DNA from: Caulobacter radicis
Lineage (GTDB): Bacteria; Pseudomonadota; Alphaproteobacteria; Caulobacterales; Caulobacteraceae
Length of the DNA stretch: 64,000 bases
Reading direction: 5' to 3'
NCBI RefSeq assembly: GCF_003094615.1
Contig: NZ_QDKO01000011.1
Location: 1 to 64,000 of the forward strand
Shown here piece after piece: positions 34,926 to 45,181 of the stretch. Every line of letters starts with the position of its first letter. The first letter of the stretch is position 1. Both the position numbers and the translations under genes were made by a program. A model generated the notes under the pieces. The model worked only from the letters and a program-made list of their open reading frames with translations, had not been told where the DNA came from and did no database searches.

Positions 34926-36359
34926 CTAGAACACCCTATCCAGCGACACCGTGAACCGGCAGGCCAGCCCGGCCTGCGCATAGTCGATCGCCACCTGTCC
35001 GCGCAGTTCGGCGCCGATGCTGCGTTCGATCAGGCGCGAGCCGAAGCCGCGGCGGGCGGGGGCGATCACGCTGGGGCCGCCGGCCTCGCGCCATTCGAAG
35101 GACAGCATGCCCGGCGGCTCCTCGCGCCAGGTCAGCAGCAAGCGGCCGGTCTCGATGCTCAGCGCGCCGTACTTGGCGGCGTTGGTGGCCAGTTCGTGGA
35201 ACACCATGCCCAGCGACAGGGCCACGCGGGCGGGCAGGTTGAGGTCTGGGCCGTCCATGACGATGCGCGCCGGATCGTAGGGCGCCAGTTCCTTGCCGAG
35301 GATCTGGCGCAGGCCCGCGCCGGCCCACTGGCTGTCGGTCAGGGCGTTGTGGGTCTGTGACAAGGCCAGCAGCCGCGCCTCGAAGGCCCGTACGAAGGCT
35401 TCGGGTTTCTCCACGCCGCGCAGGGTCTGGCGGGCGATGGCCTGCACCGTGGCCAGGGTGTTCTTGACGCGGTGGTTCAGCTCGTCGAGCAGCAGCCGCT
35501 GCTGCTCGCCGGCCAGCACCTTGTCCGTGACGTCCGAGCCCTCGACCAGCACGCCGGAGACCGCGCCGTCCGGCTCGACGATCGGCTGGTAGATGAAGTC
35601 GAGGAAGCGATCCTCCAGCGGCCCGTCCGGCGTGCGCTGCAGGGCGACCTTGATCTCGCGGCCGACGAAGGCCTCGGCGGTGGCGGTCACCCGGTCGAGC
35701 AGCGCCACGAAGCCTTGCTCCACCACCTCGGGCAGGGCCTCGCGCAGCGGCAGGCCGACGACGTCGCGCCAGCCGATCAGCTGGCCGTAGGCGTTGTTGA
35801 CCAGGTCGAAGCGGTGCTCGGGACCACGCAGCACGGCCATGAAGCTGGGGGCCTGCATGAACAGGCGCCGCAGGTCGTCGTTCTGGGCGCCGGCCGCCCC
35901 GGCCCGCAGCAGCACGTCGTCCTGCAGCATGGCCATCTCGCCCCGGCCGAAGGCGACTTCCTTCAGGCGCTGGATGGCGGTGACGTCCTGGGTGTGCTGG
36001 ACGATGTAGGCGGTCTTGCCGTCGGGACCGGGAATCGGGGTGTGGGTGGCGCTCCAGATCCGGTCCTCGAAGCCGCCGCCCAGATGGTCGGGGCGTTCGA
36101 TGGCGTAGGGGATCAGCGGCAGGTGGTCGACCTTGCCCAGGTCGCGGGCGCGCAGCAGCGAGCTTTCCAGCCGCTCGCGCGACTCGCCCTGGCCGGGGAA
36201 GGCGTCGAACAGGAAGGCGCCGTCGAGCTCGCCCCAGGCGCGGGCCACGGCGTCCAGATAGGCCTGGTTGGCGGCCACGTAGCGCAGCTGGCGGTCCAGC
36301 ATCATGTACGGGGTCGGCAGACGATCGAACACCGCCGCGAAATCGATCGGCCCGGTCAT
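34926..36359 (-). CDS. HWE-family sensor histidine kinase with two PAS domains
   Basis: A 477-aa cytoplasmic kinase with no membrane segment. PAS 1 spans about 7-130 (FDRLPTPYMMLDRQLRYVAAN) and PAS 2 about 165-285 (RLFMQAPSFMAVLRGPEHRFDLVNNAYGQLIG). Then comes DELNHRVKNTLATVQAIARQ with phospho-acceptor His near residue 296, followed by the HWE ATPase domain with FHELATNAAKYGAL and the WRE motif WREAGGP. HWE kinases often take part in light or general stress signalling in alphaproteobacteria. No response regulator is adjacent. The PAS motifs lack the LOV cysteine signature. Confidence 0.9.
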   Translation of the reverse strand: MTGPIDFAAVFDRLPTPYMMLDRQLRYVAANQAYLDAVARAWGELDGAFLFDAFPGQGESRERLESSLLRARDLGKVDHLPLIPYAIERPDHLGGGFEDRIWSATHTPIPGPDGKTAYIVQHTQDVTAIQRLKEVAFGRGEMAMLQDDVLLRAGAAGAQNDDLRRLFMQAPSFMAVLRGPEHRFDLVNNAYGQLIGWRDVVGLPLREALPEVVEQGFVALLDRVTATAEAFVGREIKVALQRTPDGPLEDRFLDFIYQPIVEPDGAVSGVLVEGSDVTDKVLAGEQQRLLLDELNHRVKNTLATVQAIARQTLRGVEKPEAFVRAFEARLLALSQTHNALTDSQWAGAGLRQILGKELAPYDPARIVMDGPDLNLPARVALSLGMVFHELATNAAKYGALSIETGRLLLTWREEPPGMLSFEWREAGGPSVIAPARRGFGSRLIERSIGAELRGQVAIDYAQAGLACRFTVSLDRVF

Positions 36360-36474
36360 CGCCTGAAGGTCATCTCCCGTTGAACAGCCAGCGATAACGC
36401 AAGCTTTGCTAGAGAGGTTCCTTCATTCTCCCGTCGGGTGAAATGCGAACGTATCTCAAGTAACGGCCGTTTCG

Positions 36475-36501
36475 TTGACACCCCGGCGCTCGCGCTTAAA
36501 A
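36475..36501 (+). promoter_or_regulatory. Probable sdh promoter (housekeeping type)
   Basis: TTGACA (36475-36480), 13 bases, then GCTTAAAA (36494-36501) resembles the Caulobacter housekeeping pattern TTGACGS-N10-14-GCTANAWC. The sdhC start lies 39 bp downstream. No other promoter-like site is obvious in the gap. Confidence 0.55.
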
Positions 36502-36540
36502 GCGTCCCGCAACGCACAAATCCACAGGTTGGACGTAAAA

Positions 36541-36948
36541 ATGACCGAGACGAGCCGGGGGCTCCCTGAGCGTCCGCTGTCGCCGCACCTCCAGGTCTGG
36601 CGCTGGCACATCACCATGGCGTGCTCGATCCTGCACCGCGCCAGCCTGTTCGCCCTCTATGTCGGCGTCCTGCTGCTGGCCGGCTGGGCCCTGGCCCTGG
36701 CTTCGGGCCCCGAGCACTACGCCTGCTATACCGACGTGCTGGGTTCGGTGCTGGGCAAGCTGGTGCTGTTCGGCATCACGGTCGCGGTCTTCTACAACGT
36801 CGCCTACATCGTCCGTCAGAGCTTCTGGGACCTGGGCAAGGGCTTCGATCCGAAGACGGCCAACCTGACCGGCGTGGTGGTCATCGCCTTCGCGATCGTC
36901 GCCGCCGTCGTCACCTGGATCATCGCCTTCGCGACCGGAGCGATCTGA
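36541..36948 (+). CDS. sdhC: Succinate dehydrogenase cytochrome b556 subunit
   Basis: A 135-aa membrane subunit of complex II. The opening [25 protein letters not shown] carries the family's SPH and HR signatures. Three helices follow (about 36-60, 73-95, 108-132), and the haem-ligand His should lie in helix 2. It anchors the SdhAB head and forms the ubiquinone site. It is the first gene of sdhCDAB, with promoter-like boxes just upstream. Confidence 0.92.
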   Translation: MTETSRGLPERPLSPHLQVWRWHITMACSILHRASLFALYVGVLLLAGWALALASGPEHYACYTDVLGSVLGKLVLFGITVAVFYNVAYIVRQSFWDLGKGFDPKTANLTGVVVIAFAIVAAVVTWIIAFATGAI

Positions 36949-36950
36949 CC

Positions 36951-37352
36951 ATGAGCACCTCCAAGAGCCAATTCCGCACCCCGCTGTCGCGCGCGCGCGG
37001 CCTGGGCGCCTCGCACCACGGCGTGGGTCACTTCATCTCCGAGCGCGTCTCGGGCCTCGCCCTCGTGCCGCTGTTCATCTGGGGCGCCTTCGCCGGCATC
37101 CGCCTGGCCGGCGCCGACTTCGACACGGTCGCCGCCTGGGTGGCGATCCCGATCAACGCCGTCCTGCTGTCGCTGCTGTTCATCGCGCTGCTGGTTCACC
37201 TGAAGAACGCCATCCAGGTGGTCATCGAGGACTATGTCGAGGCGTTCGCGCCGAAGGCCGCCCTCGTCATCGGCAACCTCTTCGTCTGCATGCTCGCGGG
37301 CGCCGCCGGGATCGTCTCGATCCTGAAGATCGCCTTCACCGGAGCCCTTTGA
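36951..37352 (+). CDS. sdhD: Succinate dehydrogenase hydrophobic anchor subunit
   Basis: A 133-aa three-helix protein. [27 protein letters not shown] is the usual alphaproteobacterial SdhD start, and [15 protein letters not shown] contains the conserved His and Asp/Tyr around the haem and quinone sites. It begins 2 bp after sdhC. Its stop codon shares one base with the sdhA ATG. Confidence 0.92.
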   Translation: MSTSKSQFRTPLSRARGLGASHHGVGHFISERVSGLALVPLFIWGAFAGIRLAGADFDTVAAWVAIPINAVLLSLLFIALLVHLKNAIQVVIEDYVEAFAPKAALVIGNLFVCMLAGAAGIVSILKIAFTGAL

Positions 37353-39139
37353 TGTCGGCCTACACGTTCATCGACCACAAGTTCGACGTCGTCGTCGTGG
37401 GCGCCGGCGGCTCTGGCCTCCGCGCCGCGCTCGGCGCCGCGCAAGCGGGCCTCAAGACCGCCTGCATCACCAAGGTGTTCCCGACCCGCAGCCACACCGT
37501 GGCGGCCCAGGGCGGCATCTCGGCCTCGCTCGGCAACATGGGCCAGGACGACTGGCGCTGGCACATGTTCGACACCGTCAAGGGTTCGGACTGGCTGGGC
37601 GACCAGGACGCCATCGAGTACCTGACCCGCAACGCTCCGGCGGCGGTCTATGAGCTCGAGCACTGGGGCGTGCCGTTCTCGCGCACGGCCGAGGGCAAGA
37701 TCTACCAGCGCGCCTTCGGCGGCATGACCAAGAACTTCGGCGAAGGCCCGATCCAGCGCACCTGCGCGGCGGCCGACCGCACCGGTCACGCCATGCTGCA
37801 CACGATGTACGGCCAGTCGCTGGCCCACGACACCGAGTTCTTCATCGAGTACTTCGCCCTCGACCTGATCATGGAAGACGGCGCCTGCCGCGGCGTGACC
37901 GCGTGGAAGCTCGACGACGGCACCCTGCACCGCTTCCAGGCCCAGACCGTGATCCTGGCCACCGGCGGCTACGGCCGGGCCTACTTCTCGGCCACCTCGG
38001 CCCACACCTGCACGGGCGACGGCAACGCCATGGCGCTGCGCGCCGGCCTGCCGCTGCAGGACATGGAATTCGTGCAGTTCCACCCCACCGGCATCTACGG
38101 CGCCGGCTGCCTGATCACCGAAGGCGCCCGCGGCGAAGGCGGCTACCTGACCAACTCGGAAGGCGAGCGCTTCATGGAGCGCTACGCCCCGTCGGTTAAG
38201 GACCTGGCGCCCCGCGACATGGTCAGCCGCGCGATGACCATCGAAATCCGCGAAGGCCGCGGCGTTGGTCCCAACAAGGACCACATCTTCCTGCACCTCG
38301 ACCACCTGGATCCGAAGATCCTGGCCGAGCGCCTGCCGGGCATCTCGGAGACGGCGAAGGTGTTCGCCGGCGTCGACGTGACCAAGGCTCCGATCCCTGT
38401 GCTGCCGACCGTTCACTACAACATGGGCGGCATCCCGACGAACTACCACGGCGAAGTGGTGACCAAGGCCGGCGACAACCCCGACCAGGTGATCCCGGGC
38501 CTGATGGCCGTGGGCGAAGCCGCCTGCGTGTCGGTGCACGGCGCCAACCGCCTGGGCTCGAACTCGCTGATCGACCTCGTGGTGTTCGGCCGCGCGGCCG
38601 GCCTGCGCTGCGCCGAGACCCTGGTCCCGGGCGCCAAGCAGCCGGAACTGAAGGCCTCGCAGACCGAAGCGCACATCGCGCGCTTCGACCGCATGCGCAA
38701 CGCCAACGGCTCGACCCCGACCGCCGAGCTGCGCCTCGAAATGCAGAAGGCGATGCAGGAAGACGCCGCCGTGTTCCGCACCGGCGAGAGCCTGGACAGC
38801 GGCGTGGCCCGCCTGCAGGCCGTCTGGGACAAGAAGGGCGACGTCAAGGTTTCCGACCGCGGTCTGGTGTGGAACACCGACCTGATGGAGACCCTGGAGT
38901 TCGACAACCTCATCGGCCAGGCGGTCGTGACGGTGAACGGCGCGGCCAACCGCACCGAGAGCCGCGGCGCCCACGCCCGCGAGGACTTCTCCGAGCGCAA
39001 CGACACCGAGTGGATGAAGCACACCCTGGCCTGGCTCGACAACGAGACCGGCAAGGTCAGCATCGATTTCCGTCCGGTGCACAACTACACGATGTCGCAG
39101 GACATCGACTACATCCCGCCGAAGCAACGGGTCTACTAG
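37352..39139 (+). CDS. sdhA: Succinate dehydrogenase flavoprotein subunit
   Basis: A 595-aa catalytic subunit that oxidises succinate to fumarate in the TCA cycle. The FAD motif [16 protein letters not shown] is at residues 15-30. The covalent-FAD histidine is H48 in [11 protein letters not shown]. The active-site region includes [22 protein letters not shown] and [11 protein letters not shown]. Length is as expected. GGAG precedes the ATG. Confidence 0.96.
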   Translation: MSAYTFIDHKFDVVVVGAGGSGLRAALGAAQAGLKTACITKVFPTRSHTVAAQGGISASLGNMGQDDWRWHMFDTVKGSDWLGDQDAIEYLTRNAPAAVYELEHWGVPFSRTAEGKIYQRAFGGMTKNFGEGPIQRTCAAADRTGHAMLHTMYGQSLAHDTEFFIEYFALDLIMEDGACRGVTAWKLDDGTLHRFQAQTVILATGGYGRAYFSATSAHTCTGDGNAMALRAGLPLQDMEFVQFHPTGIYGAGCLITEGARGEGGYLTNSEGERFMERYAPSVKDLAPRDMVSRAMTIEIREGRGVGPNKDHIFLHLDHLDPKILAERLPGISETAKVFAGVDVTKAPIPVLPTVHYNMGGIPTNYHGEVVTKAGDNPDQVIPGLMAVGEAACVSVHGANRLGSNSLIDLVVFGRAAGLRCAETLVPGAKQPELKASQTEAHIARFDRMRNANGSTPTAELRLEMQKAMQEDAAVFRTGESLDSGVARLQAVWDKKGDVKVSDRGLVWNTDLMETLEFDNLIGQAVVTVNGAANRTESRGAHAREDFSERNDTEWMKHTLAWLDNETGKVSIDFRPVHNYTMSQDIDYIPPKQRVY

Positions 39140-39149
39140 GGGAACGCAG

Positions 39150-39932
39150 ATGGTCCAGCTCTCTCTTCCCAAGAACTCCCGCGTTCAGAGCGGCAAGCAC
39201 TGGCCCGCTCCGGCCGGCGCCAAGAACGTGCGCTCGTTCAAGATCTACCGCTACGATCCCGAAACCGGGATGAACCCGCGGTGGGACACCTATGACGTCG
39301 ACGTCGACGCCTGCGGTCCCATGGTCCTGGACGCGCTGCTCTACATCAAGAACACCATCGACCCGACCTTGGCCTTCCGCCGGTCGTGCCGCGAGGGTGT
39401 CTGCGGTTCGTGCGCGATGAACATCGGCGGCCGCAACACCCTGGCCTGCACGCACGGCCACTCGGAGACCCCGGGCAAGGCCGTGCAGATCAGCCCGCTG
39501 CCGCACGTGCCGGTGGTCAAGGACCTGATCCCGGACCTGACGCTGTTCTACGCCCAGTACGCCTCGATCGAGCCGTGGCTGCACACCACGACCCCCGAGC
39601 CGCAGAAGGAATGGCGCCAGGCCCCGGAAGACCGAGAGAAGCTCGACGGCCTGTACGAGTGCATCCTGTGCGCCTGCTGCTCGACCTCGTGCCCGAGCTA
39701 CTGGTGGAACGGCGAGAAGTACCTGGGCCCGGCGGCCCTGCTGCACGCCTACCGCTGGCTGATCGACAGCCGCGATGAAGCCACCGGCGAGCGCCTCGAC
39801 GACCTCGAGGACCCGTTCAAGCTCTATCGCTGCCACACGATCATGAACTGCGCCCAGGTCTGCCCGAAGGGGCTGAACCCGGCCAAGGCCATCGCCTCGA
39901 TCAAGAAGATGCTGGTGGAGCGGGTGGTCTGA
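39150..39932 (+). CDS. sdhB: Succinate dehydrogenase iron-sulfur subunit
   Basis: A 260-aa electron-transfer subunit. The [2Fe-2S] cluster ligands are in [21 protein letters not shown]. The [4Fe-4S] and [3Fe-4S] clusters are in [13 protein letters not shown] and [17 protein letters not shown]. It connects the SdhA flavin to quinone in SdhCD. The next gene appears to begin within its stop codon. Confidence 0.96.
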   Translation: MVQLSLPKNSRVQSGKHWPAPAGAKNVRSFKIYRYDPETGMNPRWDTYDVDVDACGPMVLDALLYIKNTIDPTLAFRRSCREGVCGSCAMNIGGRNTLACTHGHSETPGKAVQISPLPHVPVVKDLIPDLTLFYAQYASIEPWLHTTTPEPQKEWRQAPEDREKLDGLYECILCACCSTSCPSYWWNGEKYLGPAALLHAYRWLIDSRDEATGERLDDLEDPFKLYRCHTIMNCAQVCPKGLNPAKAIASIKKMLVERVV

Positions 39933-40486
39933 GGACTGCCCGGGCCTTCGGTCTCGCCGCATTCCTGTGGGGCGCGGCCGAGGGCTTCCTGTTCTTCGTC
40001 GTTCCGGACGTGCTCATAAGCCTCGTCGCTCTGCGGCGAGGCTTTCGCATGGGGGCCATGGCCAGCCTGGCCACGGCCCTGGGGGCGATGGTCGGCGGGG
40101 CGGCCATGTGGCTGTGGAGCGCTAGCGCGCCCGGCCCGGCGCTGAAGGCGGTGGCCGCCGTGCCGTCGGTCTCCGACGCCATGATCGACAAGGCTAGGGG
40201 CGACATGGCCCGCGAGGGCTGGGTCCTGGCCAGCCTGAAGGGGCCGCTGACCTCGACGCCCTACAAGGTCTATGCGGCCTTGGCCCCGCAGGCGGGCGCG
40301 AGCCTGCCGGCCTTCGCCGCCGCGGCCCTGCCTGTTCGCCTGCCGCGCTTTCTGCTCGTGGCGGCGGCGTTTTCGCTGATCGGCGCCATGATGCGGGGCC
40401 GGGTCGGTCCGAAGACTGCGCTGGCCGTCTTCACGACGGGCTGGGTGCTGTTCTATGGCTGGTTCTGGATGACCCGTCCCGGCTAG
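39929..40486 (+). CDS. Small integral membrane protein, YqaA/SNARE-associated-like, unusual start
   Basis: A membrane protein of up to 185 aa. Near the start, [21 protein letters not shown] resembles the Glu...ProAsp signature of YqaA/DedA-like proteins, and [12 protein letters not shown] plus [18 protein letters not shown] also fit. Two or three further hydrophobic segments follow. The frame has no ATG or GTG before 40010, yet the conserved-looking part lies upstream of that GTG. The likely initiator is CTG at 39929, forming a CTGA overlap with the sdhB stop, or another non-AUG codon. The exact start is uncertain. Its function is unknown. Confidence 0.65.
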   Translation: MRTARAFGLAAFLWGAAEGFLFFVVPDVLISLVALRRGFRMGAMASLATALGAMVGGAAMWLWSASAPGPALKAVAAVPSVSDAMIDKARGDMAREGWVLASLKGPLTSTPYKVYAALAPQAGASLPAFAAAALPVRLPRFLLVAAAFSLIGAMMRGRVGPKTALAVFTTGWVLFYGWFWMTRPG

Positions 40487-40545
40487 CGCCGGCTTGCAAA
40501 AGATGACGGGGTCGTCAATTTTGTTCCGTGCGGGAGACAAACGCG

Positions 40546-41790
40546 TTGAGTGAAGCGGTCGTGAGCGATCCGAAGGCCAAGGTGGTGATCGTCGGCGCCG
40601 GCCATGCCGGCGGCTCGGCCGCCGCCTTCCTGCGCCAGTACGGCCACGAGGGCCCGATCGTGCTGATCGGCGAAGAGCCGCTGCTGCCCTACCAGCGCCC
40701 GCCGCTTTCGAAGGCCTGGCTGAAGGGCGAGGCCGACGCCGACAGCTTGGCCCTGAAACCCCAGGAATGGTACGCCGAGGCCAATGTCGCCCTGCGCCTG
40801 CAAGGCGTGGCGACCAGTCTCAACCGCGGCGACCGCACCGTGAGCCTCGCCTCGGGCGAGGTCATCACCTACGACTTCCTCATCCTCGCCACCGGCGCCC
40901 GGGCCCGCGAACTGCCGATCCCCGGCGCGGATCTGGCCGGCGTGCTGGCCCTGCGCACGGCGGCCGACGCGGAAAGCCTGAAGGCCGCCCTGGGCGAGGG
41001 CAAGCGCCTGGCCGTGGTCGGCGGCGGCTATGTGGGCCTTGAAGCGGCCGCCTCGGCCCGCGCCCTGGGCGCGGAGGCCACGATCATCGAGCGCGAGAGC
41101 CGCGTGCTGGCCCGCGTCGCCTGCGACACGCTGTCGACCTTCTTCCAGGACTATCACGGCGCGCGCGGCGTGAAGTTCGAGCTGAACGCCAATGTCGAGG
41201 CGTTTGAAGGCGAGAACGGCCATGTGACCGGCGTGCGCCTGAAGGGCGGCGAGGTCGTGGCCTGCGATGCGGCCCTGGTCGGCGTCGGCGCCCATCCCAA
41301 TGTCGAGCTGGCCCAGGACGCGGGCCTGGAGTGCACGGGCGGCATCGTCGTCGATCTGGAGGCCCGCACCAGCGACCCGCGCGTCTTCGCCATCGGCGAC
41401 GTCGCCCACCGGCCGCTGCCGCTGTACGAGCGCCAGTTCCGTCTCGAAAGCGTGCCCAACGCCCTGGAACAGGCCAAGCAGGCGGCCGCCGCCATCGTCG
41501 GCCGCGCGGGCCCCGCGCCGGAGGTGCCGTGGTTCTGGTCCGACCAGTACGACCTGAAGCTCCAGATCGCCGGCCTGCCGTTCGACGCCGACAGCACCAT
41601 CGTCCGCGGCGACGTGGCCGCCGCCAGGTTCGCCGTCTTCCACCTCAAGGGCGACCTCGTCCAGGCCGTGGAAGCCGTCAACGCGCCGCCCGAGTTCATG
41701 GCCGGCAAACAATTGATCGCCAAGCGGACGCCCGTGTCTAAGACAAAGCTGTCCGATCCGGCGATATCCATGAAGGAAGTGGCGGCCTGA
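40546..41790 (+). CDS. FAD-dependent ferredoxin reductase
   Basis: A 414-aa flavoprotein of the putidaredoxin-reductase type. The FAD motif is VVIVGAGHAGGSAAAFLRQ, the NAD motif LAVVGGGYVGLEAAASA, and the second FAD motif VFAIGDVAHRPLP; the C-terminal domain contains WFWSDQYDLKLQIAGL. It passes electrons from NADH to the ferredoxin encoded next. I chose the TTG at 40546 because GGGAG lies about 10 bases ahead; a GTG at 40528 lacks such a site. No P450 or dioxygenase gene is nearby. Confidence 0.9.
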   Translation: MSEAVVSDPKAKVVIVGAGHAGGSAAAFLRQYGHEGPIVLIGEEPLLPYQRPPLSKAWLKGEADADSLALKPQEWYAEANVALRLQGVATSLNRGDRTVSLASGEVITYDFLILATGARARELPIPGADLAGVLALRTAADAESLKAALGEGKRLAVVGGGYVGLEAAASARALGAEATIIERESRVLARVACDTLSTFFQDYHGARGVKFELNANVEAFEGENGHVTGVRLKGGEVVACDAALVGVGAHPNVELAQDAGLECTGGIVVDLEARTSDPRVFAIGDVAHRPLPLYERQFRLESVPNALEQAKQAAAAIVGRAGPAPEVPWFWSDQYDLKLQIAGLPFDADSTIVRGDVAAARFAVFHLKGDLVQAVEAVNAPPEFMAGKQLIAKRTPVSKTKLSDPAISMKEVAA

Positions 41791-41804
41791 AAGCCGCCCG
41801 CTAG

Positions 41805-42140
<336 letters not shown>

Positions 42141-42161
42141 GCTGCCTGTGCGAGGGGATCT

Positions 42162-42809
42162 TCAGCGGCTCGGGACGAGCCGCCGGATCCCCTCTTGCAT
42201 TTCTAGGAGCGCCTCGACGACGTGCTGGTCGCGGATCATCGCGCGCGCATAGGCCTCCACGCGCGGCAGCGCCTCGATCGGATCGATCCCGAGACGGCTG
42301 CCCGTGATCCGGGCGGCCAGCAGCGCTGGCGCGATCGCGCAGTCGGCGTGAGACAGTGATCCGCCGACGGCGTAGGGGCCGTCTTCCAGCAGGTCGTCGA
42401 GCATGGACAGGGCGTCGGTCAGCTGCTCAAGCAGCCGGCGGTTCTCCGTCGGGCTCTGGGAAGGGCTTTGGGGCGCAGCCAGGGCGACCATCGGCGGCAT
42501 CAGGTAGAGATCGGCCACCCGCACCAGCTGCCGCGCCCGCGCGCGCTCCAGGACGTCGGCGGGCAGCAGCGGGCGCGCCTGGGGAAAGAGCTCCTCCAGC
42601 AGCTCCAGGATGACGGCCGACTCCCACACCGCCTCGCCGTCGTCGAGGATCAGCACCGGCACGCGGCCCGTCGGGCTGACGTCGCGAAACCGCCGATCGT
42701 TCGGCCAGCCTGACGGCGGCGGGACGATCTCGACGTCCAGGCCCTTGGCCCGGACCGCGATCCTGACCCGGGTCGCGAAGGGCGAGGCCGGAAGGCTGAT
42801 CAACTGCAT
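42162..42809 (-). CDS. Glutathione S-transferase family protein
   Basis: A 215-aa GST. The thioredoxin-like N-domain (SLPASPFATRVRIAVRAKGL) includes cis-Pro and binding motif GRVPVLILDDGEAVWESAVI. The all-helical C-domain has SHADCAIAPAL, the N-capping region. A Ser near residue 8 may activate glutathione, as in zeta/theta-like enzymes. The substrate is unknown. No partner gene is close. Confidence 0.87.
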   Translation of the reverse strand: MQLISLPASPFATRVRIAVRAKGLDVEIVPPPSGWPNDRRFRDVSPTGRVPVLILDDGEAVWESAVILELLEELFPQARPLLPADVLERARARQLVRVADLYLMPPMVALAAPQSPSQSPTENRRLLEQLTDALSMLDDLLEDGPYAVGGSLSHADCAIAPALLAARITGSRLGIDPIEALPRVEAYARAMIRDQHVVEALLEMQEGIRRLVPSR

Positions 42810-42874
42810 GGAAGGCCCCTCTCAAGCGAGGGCGCGACCTTCGCGCGGCCCGGCGCGGCTTGCAACCGAAGGGA

Positions 42875-44797
42875 TCAGACCCCCTTGGCGCTCGCCGTCG
42901 TCGGCGCGGCGGCGATCGGGCCCTGGCTCAGGGTCGGATCCCTGGCGATCACCCGGCGGGCCAGGATCTCCGAGCCGCTGCCCGTCAGGTGGCCGTAGTC
43001 GAACTGCACCGGATAGCCCTTGGGGTCGATCTCCAGGCAGTGGCCGGCCGGGCACATGGCCGAGGCCAGCGACACGTAGCGGGCGCCCTTCGTGCGGGCC
43101 AGCTTGCCGATCTCGCGGTCGACGCCGCTGACGTCGATGCGCTGCTCGTCGACGAAGTCCGGATCGTGCAGGCGGTCGGAGACGGCCAGCAGGCGGGGCA
43201 GGGGCGAGCGGTACTCGATGATCGGGCCGAACACGATGACGTCCAGGCCCTGGCCGCGCAGGCGGGTCAGGGTGGCCTCCAGCCGCGGCAGGTCCTCGCG
43301 CTTCCAGCGGGCGGCCAGCACCACGGTGTCGACCTTGTGGGCCGGCAGGTAGGTGTCGAACATCCGGTCCATCAGCGCCACGCAGCGCTCCTCGGCCGAG
43401 CCGGGGTGGGTCAGGGTCGGCTTGCAGCCCGAGGCGGTGGCCTGCATCACGTTGACGCCCGGCATGGCCTTGGCCAGGCCGTACCACAGGTGGGCGGCGT
43501 GGCTGTCGCCGATCAGCAGGTAGTCGCGGCGCCTGGGATCCTGCTTCACGCAGGCCATGTCGAAGTCGTCGACGGTCGAGCCCGACGGCAGGAAGCAGGT
43601 GCCCTCGCGCATCTGGCGGTGGCTCTTGTCGGTCAAGAGGTCGGCGATCTGCTGGACGCGCGGCGAGTAGCGGAAGGAGAGGCCATGGTCGACCTGGCCG
43701 GCCACGCCCACGGCGACCAGCACGGCCGCGGCCGCGCCGGCGGCCTGGAACAGCGCCTTGCGGGGCAGCTTCAGCGGACCGACGCGGAACGGCCGCTCGA
43801 TCAGCCACCACGAGATCGTCGCCAGCACCAGCGAGACCAGCACCGTGCCGACCTTGATCGCCATGGCCGGAGCGCCGCCGAACAGGAAGCTGTTCATCTG
43901 GGCGCCGACCATCACCGGCCAGTGCCACAGGTACAGCGAGTAGGAGATCAGGCCGACGAACACCACCGGCCGCCACGACAGCAGGCGGCCCATCAGCGTC
44001 GGCCCCGTCTCGCCGGCGGCGATGACCAGCGCCGCGCCCAGGCAGGGCAGCAGGGCGGCCGCGCCGGGGAACGGCATCTGCTCGCGGTAGAAGAGCACCG
44101 CAGCCCCGATCATGGCCAGGCCCGAGAGGGCGGCGGCTTCCCGCAGCCAGGTGGCGCGGATCTTCGGAACCATGCCCAGCGCCAGCACCGAGCCGATCAT
44201 CAGCTCCCAGGCGCGGTTGTGCGGCAGGTAGAAGGCCGCGCTGGGCGCCAGGGCGACGCTGGCCACGGCGCTGGCGAACGAGGCGGCCATCAGGCCCCAG
44301 ATGATCGGCTTCAGCCGGGTGGGGAACACCCGCAGCAGGAACGACAGCAAGAGCGGGAAGACGATGTAGAACTGCTCTTCCACCGACAGCGACCAGGTGT
44401 GCAGCAGAAGCTTGGTCGAGGAGTCGGAGTCGAAATAGCCGGCCTGGGTCCAGAAGAAGACGTTCGAGGCCGAGAACACCGCCGCGATCAGGCTGCGGGC
44501 GTATTCCAGCATCTCGCCGGGCAGCAGGGTGAAATAGGCCAGGGCCGTGGCCGCGACCAGCACCGCCAGCAGGGCCGGGGCGATCCGCCGGACCCGCCGC
44601 TCGTAGAACCGCAGCAGCGAGAAGTCGCCCCGGGAGAGCTCGGCGAAGATGTTGCCGGTGATCAGGTAGCCGGAGATGACGAAGAACACGTCCACCCCGA
44701 CGAAGCCGCCGGGCAGCTGGTTGAAGCCGGCGTGGAAGGCGACCACCGGCAGCACGGCCACGGCGCGCAGGCCGTCGATGTCCTTGCGGTACTGCAT
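42875..44797 (-). CDS. OafA/YrhL-type acyltransferase with C-terminal SGNH domain
   Basis: A 640-aa membrane O-acyltransferase. MQYRKDIDGLRAVAVLPVVAFH starts the acyltransferase-3 domain; R/D in DGLRA, and FFVISGYLI and HTWSLSVEEQFY, are family motifs. About ten helices span residues 12-370. The C-terminal part is an SGNH domain with GDSHAAHLW and DYGHLTGSGS. Such proteins acetylate cell-surface glycans (O-antigen, peptidoglycan or exopolysaccharide). The ATG at 44797 is used since upstream frame sequence is not protein-like. No sugar-biosynthesis genes adjoin. Confidence 0.9.
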   Translation of the reverse strand: MQYRKDIDGLRAVAVLPVVAFHAGFNQLPGGFVGVDVFFVISGYLITGNIFAELSRGDFSLLRFYERRVRRIAPALLAVLVAATALAYFTLLPGEMLEYARSLIAAVFSASNVFFWTQAGYFDSDSSTKLLLHTWSLSVEEQFYIVFPLLLSFLLRVFPTRLKPIIWGLMAASFASAVASVALAPSAAFYLPHNRAWELMIGSVLALGMVPKIRATWLREAAALSGLAMIGAAVLFYREQMPFPGAAALLPCLGAALVIAAGETGPTLMGRLLSWRPVVFVGLISYSLYLWHWPVMVGAQMNSFLFGGAPAMAIKVGTVLVSLVLATISWWLIERPFRVGPLKLPRKALFQAAGAAAAVLVAVGVAGQVDHGLSFRYSPRVQQIADLLTDKSHRQMREGTCFLPSGSTVDDFDMACVKQDPRRRDYLLIGDSHAAHLWYGLAKAMPGVNVMQATASGCKPTLTHPGSAEERCVALMDRMFDTYLPAHKVDTVVLAARWKREDLPRLEATLTRLRGQGLDVIVFGPIIEYRSPLPRLLAVSDRLHDPDFVDEQRIDVSGVDREIGKLARTKGARYVSLASAMCPAGHCLEIDPKGYPVQFDYGHLTGSGSEILARRVIARDPTLSQGPIAAAPTTASAKGV

Positions 44798-45077
44798 CCG
44801 TCTATCCCCGTGGCGCCGATACTGGGCCGATCGCGTCTTGGGCCGATCGCGCGCGTCCCGCCCCCGCGCGTCAACGTCAACCTTGGATCGAGGGGGATAG
44901 GGCCGGCTTGTGACCGTTGCTTGTTCGACCGGCGGGGAAGCTGTGGAAAGGTTGTGCAGCCAAAGCTTGACCATTGACGGTTGCGCGCGAGGCGCGGCGA
45001 GGGTCGCACTCCTCCCGCCCGGCGGGCGCGCGAACGCGGCCTGAAGGACGGGGCCGGTCTCAGGGGAAGGGCGGGCG
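44798..45077. other. Gap upstream of the acyltransferase gene
   Basis: No gene is visible. The part at 44820-44880 repeats the words GGGCCGATCGCG twice (44827-44838 and 44842-44853). Promoters for the acyltransferase would lie here, but none is clear. The degenerate tRNA copy begins at 45078. Confidence 0.4.
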
Positions 45078-45159
45078 GCCGCCTGGGTGGCTCGAACGCA
45101 TGACCTGTCCGCTACGAAACAGATGCGTACGACTGCACCGCTCACCCGGCTTGGTCGGC
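45078..45159 (-). pseudogene. Degenerate tRNA-Thr copy
   Basis: Aligned on the plus strand, 45078 onward matches the intact tRNA-Thr(CGT) at 46097 onward at roughly 32 of the first 41 bases, including GGCTCGAAC of the T-loop and TACGAA of the anticodon region. The D-arm and acceptor 5' side are also recognisable (CCGCTC, GGTCGGC), with an insertion in the anticodon arm. The T-stem no longer pairs, so it should not be functional. Confidence 0.65.
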
Positions 45160-45181
45160 GATTGCGATGATATCCAGGGAG

